Shown here: one piece after another, positions 35,050-43,485 of the stretch | Numbering within the stretch: position 1 is the first letter of the stretch | Layout: each line of letters starts with the position of its first letter | Notes under the pieces: model-generated | What the model was told of the DNA's origin: nothing | The model's database searches: none | What the model saw: the letters and a program-made list of their open reading frames with translations, nothing else | From: Phycisphaeraceae bacterium | Lineage (GTDB): Bacteria; Planctomycetota; Phycisphaerae; Phycisphaerales; UBA1924 | DNA: 64,000 bases | Direction of reading: 5' to 3' | NCBI GenBank assembly: GCA_019636655.1 | Contig: JAHBXB010000003.1 | Coordinates: forward strand, 62,001-126,000 | Made by a program: the position numbers and the translations under genes

Positions 35050-36741
35050 CTACCAGTTCTTCATAGGGATCGAGACGGCTCGCTCGTCGGCGCACTGTTG
35101 GGCGAGTTCGTAGCCGGCGTCGGCGTGGCGGAGGACGCCCATCGCGGGGTCGTTGGTGAGGACGCGCTCGAGTCGGCGGGCGGCCTCGGGGGTGCCGTCG
35201 GCGACGATGACCTGTCCGGCGTGCTGGCTGAAGCCGATGCCGACGCCTCCGCCGTGGTGGAACGAGACCCAGGAAGCGCCGCTCGCGACATTGACGAGGG
35301 CGTTGAGGATGGCCCAGTCGCTGATGGCGTCGGTGCCGTCGCGCATGGCCTCGGTCTCGCGGTTGGGAGAGGCGACCGAGCCGCAGTCGAGGTGGTCGCG
35401 TCCGATGACGATCGGGGCGGAGACGCGGCCGTCGGCGACGAGTTGATTGAAGAGCAGGCCGGCGAGGTGGCGTTCGCCGTAGCCGAGCCAGCAGATGCGG
35501 GCTGGGAGGCCCTGGAAGGCGACGCGGTCCTGGGCCATGGTGAGCCAGCGGTGGAGGTTGGCGTCGTTGGGGAAGAGTTTCCTGAGTTCGTCGTCGGTGG
35601 TGCGGATGTCCTTGGGATCGCCCGAGAGGGCGACCCAGCGGAAGGGGCCGCGGCCGACGCAGAACTGGGGGCGGATGTAGGCGGGAACGAAGCCGGGGAA
35701 CTCGAAGGCGTCCTTGAAGCCGTGGTCGAAGGCCTGCTGACGGATGTTGTTGCCGTAGTCGAACGTGTGGGCGCCCCGGCGCTTGAGTTCGACCATGGCG
35801 CGGACGTGGCGGGCCATCGAGTCGAGGGAGAAGCGCTGGTAGTCCTCCGGCGAGACCATGCGGAGGACGTCGGCCTCGTCGATGGTCATCTGCATCGGGA
35901 CGTAGGACATGGCGTCGTGGGCGCTGGTCTGGTCGGTGAGGGCGTCGGGGGTGATGTTCCGCTCGATGAGGCGTTCGAGGAGTTCCACGGCGTTGCAGTC
36001 GACGCCGACGCTGCGGGCGACGCCGCGGCGGGCGTAGTCGACGGCGGCATCGATGGCGGAGTCGACGCCCGGGACGATCTCGTCGAGGTAGCGGTCGTTC
36101 TGACGGCGGTAGAGGCTCTTGGGGTTCACATCGGCGATGAGGCAGACGCCGTCGTTCATCGTGACCGAGAGGGGCTGGGCCCCGCCCATGCCGCCGCAGC
36201 CGGCGGTGACGCACAGCCGGTTCTTGAGGGAGCCGCCGAAGTGCTGGCGGGCGCACTCGGCGAACGTCTCGAAGGTGCCTTGCAGGATTCCCTGGGTGCC
36301 GATGTAGATCCATGATCCGGCCGTCATCTGGCCGTACATGATCAGGCCCTTGGCGGCGAGTTCGTCGAACTTGGCCTGCGTCGCCCAGTGGGGGACGAGG
36401 TTGGAGTTGGCGATGAGGACGCGGGGGGCGTCGGTGTGGGTCTTGAGGATGCCGACGGGCTTGCCGGACTGCACCAGCAGCGTCTCGTCGGGCTCGAGGT
36501 TCTTGAGCGACTCGACGATCGCATCGAAGGCGGGCCAGGAGCGGGCAGCCTGGCCGCGGCCGCCGTAGACGACGAGCGCCTCGGGGTTTTCCGCGACAGC
36601 GGGGTCGAGGTTGTTCATGAGCATGCGCATGGCGGCCTCGGCCTGCCAGGTCTTGCATGTGCGCGTGCCGCCGCGGGGCGCGGTGATGGTGCGGCCGGAG
36701 CCTGGGGACTTCGGGGTGGATGAGCGGGCGATCGTGGTCAT
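35050..36741 (-). CDS. hutU: Urocanate hydratase
   Basis: A 563-residue NAD-dependent enzyme of histidine breakdown, turning urocanate into 4-imidazolone-5-propanoate. The pattern [18 protein letters not shown] is at residues 59-76 and the family block with [13 protein letters not shown] and [17 protein letters not shown] near 115-150. [16 protein letters not shown] is at about 185-200. [21 protein letters not shown] stretch lies near the end. The first 20 residues are poorly conserved. It lies 125 bases downstream of hutH, so the two form a short hut unit. hutI and hutG are not in the window. Confidence 0.97.
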   Translation of the reverse strand: MTTIARSSTPKSPGSGRTITAPRGGTRTCKTWQAEAAMRMLMNNLDPAVAENPEALVVYGGRGQAARSWPAFDAIVESLKNLEPDETLLVQSGKPVGILKTHTDAPRVLIANSNLVPHWATQAKFDELAAKGLIMYGQMTAGSWIYIGTQGILQGTFETFAECARQHFGGSLKNRLCVTAGCGGMGGAQPLSVTMNDGVCLIADVNPKSLYRRQNDRYLDEIVPGVDSAIDAAVDYARRGVARSVGVDCNAVELLERLIERNITPDALTDQTSAHDAMSYVPMQMTIDEADVLRMVSPEDYQRFSLDSMARHVRAMVELKRRGAHTFDYGNNIRQQAFDHGFKDAFEFPGFVPAYIRPQFCVGRGPFRWVALSGDPKDIRTTDDELRKLFPNDANLHRWLTMAQDRVAFQGLPARICWLGYGERHLAGLLFNQLVADGRVSAPIVIGRDHLDCGSVASPNRETEAMRDGTDAISDWAILNALVNVASGASWVSFHHGGGVGIGFSQHAGQVIVADGTPEAARRLERVLTNDPAMGVLRHADAGYELAQQCADERAVSIPMKNW

Positions 36742-36866
36742 GGGGTGGATCTCCGCGGGAATGTGTGCGGTCTGCCCCCCTCAACCGTACCCCTGATGCG
36801 GTGCTGACACAAGGGGGCCTCCGCAATGACGCAGTGGATGATGGCGATGTTGAGCAAACGGAACGA

Positions 36867-38456
36867 TTAGTCCGCGAAGTCGCCGCGCTCGATCATGGCC
36901 GCGATCTCGGCGATGTCGGGAGCGGGGGGGCGGTCGCGCTTCAGCGGCGGGACACGGGTGCGGATCATCGCATGGGCGCGTTCGACGGCGGCGCCGGAGC
37001 GGAGGGGGCGGTGGTGCTCGATGGCCTCGGCGGCGCAGAGCAGTTCGATGGCGACGACGTGGCGGGCGAGTTCGAGGGAGCGCTCGGCCTTGGCCGCGGC
37101 GCGGGGGCCGAAGGAGTTGTAGTCTTCCATGCCGGCGCTGGTGGAGATGTTGGCGACGCTCGCGGGGTTGGCGAGGCCGACCATCTCGTTGCAGCAGGCA
37201 GCGGCGGTGTACTGGGCGATCATCAGGCCCGAGTGCAGGCCTGGCTTCGGGCTGAGGTAGGCGGGGAGGCCGGCGTCGGGGTCGAAGGCGCCGAGCATGT
37301 GGTAGATGCGGCGCTCGGCGATGCCCGCAACGTGGCCGAGCGCGATCGAGAGGACGTCGAGCGGCAGGGCGATGGGCATGCCGTGGAAGTTGCCGGCGGA
37401 GACGATGTCGGCCTCGCGGCGCGGGGGGCGGCGGAAGACGAGCGGGTTGTCGGTGACGGCGCCGAGTTCCGCATCGATGTGGAAGCGGACGTACTGCGCC
37501 GCGTCCCACGCCGCGCCGAGGACCTGGGGGATGCAGCGGAGGGAGTAGGGATCCTGGACGCGCGGGTCGTTGACGCGGTGGGAGGGGATGATCTGGCTGG
37601 CGCGGAGGCGATCGCGCAGGCGGGCGGCGACGGCGGCCTGGCCGGGCTGGCAGCGGGCGTCGTGGACGCGTTCATCGAGGAAGGCATCGGTGGCGCGGCA
37701 GGCGTCGATGGACATCGCCGCGGCGGTGAGGGCGGCGGAGAAAAGGCGGTCGACGCCGATCATCAGCAGGGCGCCGCGGGCGGCCATGAGGTGCGTGCCG
37801 TTGATGAGGGCGAGGCCCTCCTTGGCCTGGAGCGAGAGCGGGGGGATGTGGGCGGCCTTGAGGGCCTTGGCGCCGGGCATGACCTTGCCGCGGAACTCGG
37901 CCTCGCCCTCGCCCAGGAGCACGAGCGCGATGTGGGCGAGTGGGGCGAGGTCGCCGGAGGCACCTACGGAGCCGATCTCGGGGACCACGGGCGTGACGCC
38001 GGTGGGGGGCGCATTGAGCATGGCGAGCAGCCGCTCGACCACGACCGGGCGGACGCCGGAGAGGCCGCGCGAGAGTGACGCGGCGAGGAGGAGCATCATG
38101 CCGCGGACGGTGGCTGTTGGCAGGGGGGTTCCGACGCCGGCGGCGTGGGAGCGGACGAGGTTGCGCTGGAGGTCGCTGAGATCCTTGTCGGGGATGCGCT
38201 GGCGAGAGAAGGAGCCGAAGCCGGTGTTGAGGCCGTAGTGCGGCTCGCCGTCGGAGATGCACGCTTCGAGGGCGGCTCGCGACTGGGCGAGGGCGGACCT
38301 AGCGGAGTCGCCGAGGCGCACGGGTGAGCCGGCGCGGGCGACCGAATCGACCAGGTCGGGGGTGAGCGGGGAGCCGTCGAGCGTGACCCCGCGGGCCCTT
38401 GAAGTGGGGCGGCGCGCGGGACGTGGGGATCTGGTTGTTCGGCGTTGGGGGGGCAT
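36867..38456 (-). CDS. hutH: Histidine ammonia-lyase
   Basis: A 529-residue enzyme that deaminates histidine to urocanate. The MIO cofactor tripeptide Ala-Ser-Gly (166-168) sits in IGSVGASGDLAPLAH. The active Tyr74 is in EPHYGLNTGFGSF. Substrate-contact stretches NGTHLMAARGALL (217-229) and the final NISTSAGMEDYNSFGPRAA block are typical. The first 20 residues before VTLDGSPL are Arg/Pro-rich and not conserved. No clear ribosome site precedes ATG 38456, so the true start could be slightly different. hutU follows on the same strand. Confidence 0.97.
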   Translation of the reverse strand: MPPQRRTTRSPRPARRPTSRARGVTLDGSPLTPDLVDSVARAGSPVRLGDSARSALAQSRAALEACISDGEPHYGLNTGFGSFSRQRIPDKDLSDLQRNLVRSHAAGVGTPLPTATVRGMMLLLAASLSRGLSGVRPVVVERLLAMLNAPPTGVTPVVPEIGSVGASGDLAPLAHIALVLLGEGEAEFRGKVMPGAKALKAAHIPPLSLQAKEGLALINGTHLMAARGALLMIGVDRLFSAALTAAAMSIDACRATDAFLDERVHDARCQPGQAAVAARLRDRLRASQIIPSHRVNDPRVQDPYSLRCIPQVLGAAWDAAQYVRFHIDAELGAVTDNPLVFRRPPRREADIVSAGNFHGMPIALPLDVLSIALGHVAGIAERRIYHMLGAFDPDAGLPAYLSPKPGLHSGLMIAQYTAAACCNEMVGLANPASVANISTSAGMEDYNSFGPRAAAKAERSLELARHVVAIELLCAAEAIEHHRPLRSGAAVERAHAMIRTRVPPLKRDRPPAPDIAEIAAMIERGDFAD

Positions 38457-38615
38457 TGGGTAGGGAGTGTCGCAGGGTTGCCCGGGCGAGGCAACTGTGT
38501 TCGCATCTCGGCTGGGGTGAATCCACTTCGGCGGCGGGCCGACTTAGAGTATGAGCATCCGCAGGCCGCCCGGCGGCGCATTGGAACACGGACACGCCCA
38601 GGCGCGGGAGGCCAC

Positions 38616-40037
38616 GTGGAACAAACGGATTGTCGGGAGTCGGCGCAAGGGTGGCGGGTGTTCCGGGGACTGCGTCGGCGGTGGTTGGGCCGGTCGGCCG
38701 CAATCGCGATTGGCGCCGTGGTAGCCGCAGCGGCGCTGCCGGGGTGCGTGGCGCATTCGAACGCGGACAAGGCGAGACTGGCAGGGGGGACGCCGACGGT
38801 AGAGCCGATGGCGCCGACCGATTGGCCCGCGCGATCGACCGACGTGCTGCCGGACCTTGTCGATTCCATTCCCTCCGTGTTCACGATCACGGTGCAGTGG
38901 CGGCCGGAATCGGAGGATGAGGGCGCGGCCGAGGCGCCCGCGAAGGTGGTCGCCGAAGAATCGGGATCGACCAGCGAGTTCAAGACCGAGCGGATCCCGC
39001 TGGTGCGAGTGCTGGATGCTGGGATCTACGGGCAGGGGGTGTTCCTGCACCTGAAGCGGATCCAGACGCCGCCGGATGAGAAGCCGTCGCTGGAAAACGT
39101 CGGCGAGCGGTTTCGATTCGTGAGTTACCCGCCGGGGGCGCCGCCGCTGGCGTACCGCCCGCCGCGGCGGACGCGGGGCGGGCGGGAGGGGGCGCACATG
39201 CTGCGTCCGGACCCGTGGTCGGTGCTGCGGACCGGGGTGTTGATGCGGCTGTATGAGCCGGAGGGGCAGGTCAGGCCGCGGGGGCTGGTGGTGCACATCT
39301 GCTCGTACGGGGGGTTCAAGTTCGAGGAACCGATCGTGGCGGGGCTGCTGGAACAGGGGTGGGCGGTGCTACGCGTGGCGTCGCCGAACCTGCAGCCGCG
39401 GCGGCTGACGCGGTTGACGATCAAGAGCGAGGACGACATTGCCCCGGCGGCGAGGCGGGCGGCGAAGGTGGTGGATGAGCGGCTGTCGGAGCACGCGTAC
39501 GCGGTGGAGTCGGCGCTCGACTACCTGAAGGAGCACCGGCCGGGTATCCCGCAGACGCCGCTGGTGCTGGCGGGGTACAGCGCGGGGTCGCTGGTAACGC
39601 CGGCGGTGGCCGCGCGGCTGGAGCGACCGATCGATGCCGCGGTGCTGGTGTGCGGCGGGGCGAACGTGCTGGACATCGCGCAGCGGAGCGAGCTGACCAA
39701 CGGCGGGCTGGAGGTGAACTGGGGCGAGGGCCGCGGCGGGCCGGCGGACATCAAGCGGCTGAACGAGGCGTACCTGGAGGCGTCGAAACTGGACCCGTAT
39801 TCGACGGCGCGGTTCCTGCGGTGGGTGCCGGTGCTGCAGGTGCACGCCGCGCAGGATGGGATCGTGCCGGCGTCGAGCGGCGACCTGCTGTACGAGCAAC
39901 TGGGGAAACCGGAGCGGCGGACGTTCTGGTTCCTGGGGCACAAGGGCGCGTTCTGGCTGCTGCCGACGCAGGCGGGGGCGATCACGGAATGGATCGATCA
40001 GACGGTGCCGGCGGGGGCGAAGACGCCGGACGCGTAG
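38616..40037 (+). CDS. Alpha/beta-hydrolase lipoprotein
   Basis: Starts at GTG 38616, six bases after GGGAGG, rather than at the upstream in-frame ATG 38445. The 473-residue product has a long Arg-rich n-region, a hydrophobic stretch and the lipobox LPGC (Cys at about residue 44). The hydrolase part (200-460) shows VLAGYSAGSL, with the nucleophile elbow G-Y-S-A-G, and VPVLQVHAAQDGIVPASS and FWFLGHKGAF for the acid and base. It is probably a membrane-anchored esterase or lipase of the periplasm. Neighbours say nothing about the substrate. Confidence 0.82.
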   Translation: MEQTDCRESAQGWRVFRGLRRRWLGRSAAIAIGAVVAAAALPGCVAHSNADKARLAGGTPTVEPMAPTDWPARSTDVLPDLVDSIPSVFTITVQWRPESEDEGAAEAPAKVVAEESGSTSEFKTERIPLVRVLDAGIYGQGVFLHLKRIQTPPDEKPSLENVGERFRFVSYPPGAPPLAYRPPRRTRGGREGAHMLRPDPWSVLRTGVLMRLYEPEGQVRPRGLVVHICSYGGFKFEEPIVAGLLEQGWAVLRVASPNLQPRRLTRLTIKSEDDIAPAARRAAKVVDERLSEHAYAVESALDYLKEHRPGIPQTPLVLAGYSAGSLVTPAVAARLERPIDAAVLVCGGANVLDIAQRSELTNGGLEVNWGEGRGGPADIKRLNEAYLEASKLDPYSTARFLRWVPVLQVHAAQDGIVPASSGDLLYEQLGKPERRTFWFLGHKGAFWLLPTQAGAITEWIDQTVPAGAKTPDA

Positions 40038-40268
40038 GGCGTGGCGATGGGCAAAACAACCGAAAAGCCCCCCGCTGGCTGGGTCCGATAATACATGTTA
40101 TGTAAAACTGACTGACGCGGTCTGAATCCTTGTCGTCACGGCCTTTGCGGCCACTCCATCGGATGCAGTTCCTAGCCCTTCCTTCCGCAAAAAAAACTGT
40201 CGCCAACCCTCCTGAACGTTGCGGCGGTACCCGACAGAGGACGTTTTAAGCGCCAACTCGAACCCGTC

Positions 40269-41261
40269 CTACCTGATCTTCGCCGGGCTGCGACGCTTCG
40301 GACGCGGAATCGGGTCTGGGAGGAAGACCACACGCACGCGGACCCTCGACACCGTCACATCAATGGTGTCGTTTAGAGCCCCATACACCCCGTACACACC
40401 TATTCCAATATCTTCCGACGCCTCTTCGGCAAACGCCTCCCACCGCAGCACACCCGAAAAATCAATTGGGTAGTCGTCCTTGGATGGCCCCCAAATGTTG
40501 CCCAGAATTACCATTCCCCTCTGCGCAGTAGTAATGCATACCTGAGCCTTCCCAATCGAGTTGTCGTCATTTGCCTTTATCAAGCCCGTCACGTGAAAAA
40601 ACATTGTCCCCGATCGCTTGCAACCAATTGACAGTTTAGGTGCTATCGGTATTTCGAAAGGGCGGCCATGGCCATACGCTCCGCGGACTGGTGTGTCCGG
40701 TGCTTCGGCATCAATTGTCAACGGTTCCACCTCCCAGGCGATCTGAAAAAACTGGTCGGGCATCGCTTCATTATTGAGAATCCGCAATCGTTTGCCAATT
40801 GCAGTAGTGTCGGCCTCCATCAACTCCGCCGCTACCCTGCCACGCTCGACATACTGTTCTAAGCGGCGAATCAACTCGCCGCCTGCCGACGCATTCAGGT
40901 ACTCGCCCATCCGCTCGTTCGCCATTGCAACGACGCGATCCTTCAATATTGCATTTCCGAACAAGAGCACCAACGCGGCCACCAGTACGCCAGCAACAGA
41001 AACGGCTATCAGGCTATTGCGAAAAATGCTCAACGCTTCATCCCGTTTGCCATCCGCTATAGCGATGGCGCGCAACTCCGCCCTTAACAGAGCATCTTCT
41101 ACGGCACGATCACTGGCCGCCTTCAGCTCCTCTTTCGAGACTACCGAGAGCGGGGCGCTATTAACGCTACTACTTGGGTCGCCAGAAATGCCTAGAGTGA
41201 GCGATATACATATGCCAATAAATACAACGGCTATAAGCCTACAACGACCCTGGTACACCAT
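40269..41261 (-). CDS. Exported/membrane protein of unknown function, low GC
   Basis: A 330-residue protein with a hydrophobic N-terminal segment (about 8-24) and a second membrane helix (about 83-105), a charged coiled-coil between them and an outer domain of about 200 residues. It is unlike the rest of the window in base use: the 60 bases 41161-41220 are about 43% G+C, against about 67% in a typical stretch such as 12001-12060. A TTAGGAG site lies 10 bases before ATG 41261. It follows the small DNA-binding gene by 38 bases on the same strand. Likely acquired from outside. Confidence 0.65.
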   Translation of the reverse strand: MVYQGRCRLIAVVFIGICISLTLGISGDPSSSVNSAPLSVVSKEELKAASDRAVEDALLRAELRAIAIADGKRDEALSIFRNSLIAVSVAGVLVAALVLLFGNAILKDRVVAMANERMGEYLNASAGGELIRRLEQYVERGRVAAELMEADTTAIGKRLRILNNEAMPDQFFQIAWEVEPLTIDAEAPDTPVRGAYGHGRPFEIPIAPKLSIGCKRSGTMFFHVTGLIKANDDNSIGKAQVCITTAQRGMVILGNIWGPSKDDYPIDFSGVLRWEAFAEEASEDIGIGVYGVYGALNDTIDVTVSRVRVRVVFLPDPIPRPKRRSPAKIR

Positions 41262-41299
41262 GTGGCCAACTCCTAAACTCTATTCCGCAGCCATAATTA

Positions 41300-41605
41300 T
41301 CACTTTCCTCGACGAGCACGCGGGCCCCACAAGCCTGGCCTGCCAGCATTGGCTCGAAATGGCGCGTCCATCAGCTCATCAATCGGCACAAAAACGTCGC
41401 TCTGCAAACCCCCTGGCATGCCAGTTATCGCTGTCAATCTACCATCTTCAAGCAGTGACTGCACACGCCGTCGTGTAACACCAAGGATGCGTGCGGCCAC
41501 AATAACAGGCACGACGCCTCCGGGGTGGCGGCACATGATCTGACGCCACCAGGCGAGGGCGGCGTGACGGTTGCGGAGTTGGTCAACGTCGCGTGAGTCG
41601 TACAT
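41300..41605 (-). CDS. Small excisionase/MerR-type helix-turn-helix protein
   Basis: A 101-residue protein started at ATG 41605, with AAAGGCGAG just upstream; an in-frame extension to 41695 has only low-complexity Gly/Arg. The centre reads VIVAARILGVTRRRVQSLLE, then GRLTAI and DVFVPIDELM. This is the helix-turn-helix plus wing layout of excisionase-like (HTH_17/MerR N-terminal) proteins. A 65-base piece of its 5' end is repeated at 42704-42768 in a decayed form. It may control the membrane-protein gene that follows. Confidence 0.6.
   Translation of the reverse strand: MYDSRDVDQLRNRHAALAWWRQIMCRHPGGVVPVIVAARILGVTRRRVQSLLEDGRLTAITGMPGGLQSDVFVPIDELMDAPFRANAGRPGLWGPRARRGK
41540..41604 (-). repeat. 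Duplicated 65-bp segment, copy 1
   Basis: This segment covers codons 1-22 (apart from the first base of the ATG) of the small HTH gene. It matches 42704-42768 at 63 of 65 positions by eye. Copy 1 is in frame with an ATG. Confidence 0.85.
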
Positions 41606-41714
41606 CTCGCCTTTCAGCAGGTTCGTCCCGTCCAGTGGGCCATCGAGGCCCACCAGGGACCGCCCCCCGGTCCCCCGGCCCCCCCGAGGGCCCACCGGTC
41701 ATTGAACCACTGCC

Positions 41715-41897
41715 CTACTGGGTTTCGCCGGGAAACCGGCGCCGACGGTCGGCCCGACCTCGCAGCCACCAGCCCACCGCCGCCGACACATAGAGCGCCA
41801 CGAACGCCACGATGCACGCGATGACCGTCGCGAGAACCGCTTGCACGGGTGCCGCCGTGAACTCGAACGATTGGTGTGTCGTCCACCAGTTGCGCAT
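41715..41897 (-). CDS. Possible small single-pass membrane protein
   Basis: A 60-residue reading frame from ATG 41897: a short polar start (MRNWWTTHQSFEF), one strong membrane helix (about residues 15-42, AVLATVIACIVAFVALYVSA) and a basic tail with RRRRF. The charge pattern would hold the C-terminus in the cytoplasm. The ribosome site is weak. It lies 109 bases upstream of the small HTH gene on the same strand, in the accessory pocket. It could be a real small membrane protein or toxin-like peptide, or chance coding. Confidence 0.4.
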   Translation of the reverse strand: MRNWWTTHQSFEFTAAPVQAVLATVIACIVAFVALYVSAAVGWWLRGRADRRRRFPGETQ

Positions 41898-42132
41898 CAG
41901 ATCCGATCTCGAAGGCAATCGGCGTTCCGGGACATCGGAACGCCGCGAACAACAAAGGCCCACCGATGGCTTTCGCCAAGGGCGGGCTTCCTACTCATCA
42001 CCACGACGCGGCCCAACATCAGGACCGTCCGCAACGACGCGGACGGCCTGGACCATCAGCATAATCGAATAGTGCTCGCTGGTCGAGGATTGCAAGTATG
42101 TTGGGGGTTGCGTCTTGCGCCACGCTTGAGGC

Positions 42133-42645
42133 TCAATCCCGCGGCGGGTTGTCGCCCATCCGTTTCAGCACCGCCTCGAAGTTCTGGTCAACCCCCGTCT
42201 TCTCGTCGCCGAGCTGGAACTCGAGGCGGTCGCCCTTGAGGCGGAGGCGGATGGGTTCGAGGCTCATGTCGCCGGGGTCGTGGATGTCCTCGTGCCAGAT
42301 GGCCTCGCCGCGGAGTTCGCCGTCTTCGATCGTGGCTGAGCGGAGCGCGAAGGACTGTGTGATCTCGCGGCCGAAGGTGATGACGCCGTGGGTGATGCGG
42401 AAGTCGGCGAAGGCGTCCTCGTTGCCCTCGAGGATCTGCCGCAGCAGCACCTGGCGGTCGGGGTCGGGCTCGGCGGCGAGGTCGGCCCGCAGGGCCTGGA
42501 AACTCTCCTCCGCGATGAGTTGGTAGCGGCCGTCGAAGGTGGGCGTGGCGATGGGCGATCGCGTCGGGTCGCCGTATCCGGGGTCGCAGCCGGCGAGAGC
42601 GGCGAGGCTGAGGAGGGCGCCGGCGATCGGGGCGCGGAGTTCCAT
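42133..42645 (-). CDS. Small hypothetical lipoprotein
   Basis: A 170-residue product from ATG 42645 with a clear lipoprotein signal: MELRAPIAGALLSLAALAGC, lipobox LAGC and Cys at 20. The mature part is charged, with a stretch of alternating hydrophobic residues (AIWHEDIHDPGDMSLEPIRL) that could be a small beta-barrel, as in many planctomycete lipoproteins that bind ligands. The upstream in-frame extension to 42903 overlaps the decayed repeat and is rejected. No family name. Confidence 0.7.
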   Translation of the reverse strand: MELRAPIAGALLSLAALAGCDPGYGDPTRSPIATPTFDGRYQLIAEESFQALRADLAAEPDPDRQVLLRQILEGNEDAFADFRITHGVITFGREITQSFALRSATIEDGELRGEAIWHEDIHDPGDMSLEPIRLRLKGDRLEFQLGDEKTGVDQNFEAVLKRMGDNPPRD

Positions 42646-42703
42646 GGCCCGGGTATACCCGGCGCGGCGGGGATGGTGCAAGGCTTGTGGGCGAGAACGC
42701 GGT

Positions 42704-42768
42704 CTGACGCCACCAGGCGAGGGCAGCGTGACGGTTGCGGAGTTGGTCAACGTCGCGCGAGTCGTACA
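42704..42768 (-). pseudogene. Decayed 5' fragment of the small HTH gene
   Basis: This copy repeats the first 22 codons of 41300-41605 at 63 of 65 positions. The start codon is now TTG, so the frame reads LYDSRDVDQLRNRHAALAWW. The helix-turn-helix half of the gene is missing after it. It is best read as a remnant of a partial duplication or recombination. The rest of the gap 42646-42933 shows nothing else. Confidence 0.6.
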
Positions 42769-42933
42769 ACACGCGCGTTTCCGCAAGTTCGCCCCGGCCG
42801 GTGGCCAGTTGGCGCCGATGATCGGCCCAACACTGAGAATGCACGTGTTCCAAATTACAAGCACGGTAATGCCCATTGTGGGCTGAAAACGTGGCCAGCG
42901 CATTCTCCCCAGAGGCTGGCATCAGGGCGCTGG

Positions 42934-43485
42934 TCAGGTCAGGCGGAGTTCCATCCACCGGGTGCCGGGGACGGGGTCGGCGTTGTAGGCGGGGATGTCG
43001 GTGAAGCCGAGTGATTGGTACAGGGCGGCCGCGGCGGTCATGGATTCGCCGGTGTCGAGGCGCATGGCGTGGTAACCGATGCGCCGGGCTGCGGCGAGGG
43101 AGGCTTGGGCGAGGAGGCGGCCGACGCCCCGGCCGCGGTGGGCGGGGTGGACGTACATGCGCTTCATCTCGCAACGGGCGGGGCCGGAGTCGCCAGTGTC
43201 CAGCGGACGGATGGCGACGCAGCCGATGGGCTTGGCGCCATCGAACGCGATGAGGATCTCGCCGCGGGGCGGGGCGTAGGCGCCGGGGAGCGAGGCGAGT
43301 TCGGCCGCGAACTGCTGGTGCTCAAGGCTCCGGCACTCGGCGGTGTGGGCGAGGGAATCGGCGTAGTCGCGGCAGAGGGCGGCGAAGGCGTCGATGTCGG
43401 CGCGGGTGGCGGCGGCGCGGACCACCGGGGGGCCCCCGCTCGCGTTCCCGCCTCGTGCCGCTACATCGCCAGGGCCTGTTTGCAT
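42934..43485 (-). CDS. GNAT acetyltransferase
   Basis: A 183-residue protein with the Acetyltransf_1 fold: IGCVAIRPLD, then CEMKRMYVHPAHRGRGVGRL with the R-x-x-G-x-G acetyl-CoA loop at about residues 117-123, GYHAMRLDTGESM, and LYQSLGFTDIPAY near the end. It probably acetylates a small amine or a protein N-terminus. Its start lies 25 bases inside the 3' end of proS on the same strand, so it is translated from the proS transcript. Substrate unknown. Confidence 0.9.
   Translation of the reverse strand: MQTGPGDVAARGGNASGGPPVVRAAATRADIDAFAALCRDYADSLAHTAECRSLEHQQFAAELASLPGAYAPPRGEILIAFDGAKPIGCVAIRPLDTGDSGPARCEMKRMYVHPAHRGRGVGRLLAQASLAAARRIGYHAMRLDTGESMTAAAALYQSLGFTDIPAYNADPVPGTRWMELRLT

Noticed and set aside
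40038-40268. Possible small gene or terminator after the lipoprotein hydrolase
   Set aside because: Only short frames with no start signals and a weak four-base-stem hairpin near 40070-40090.
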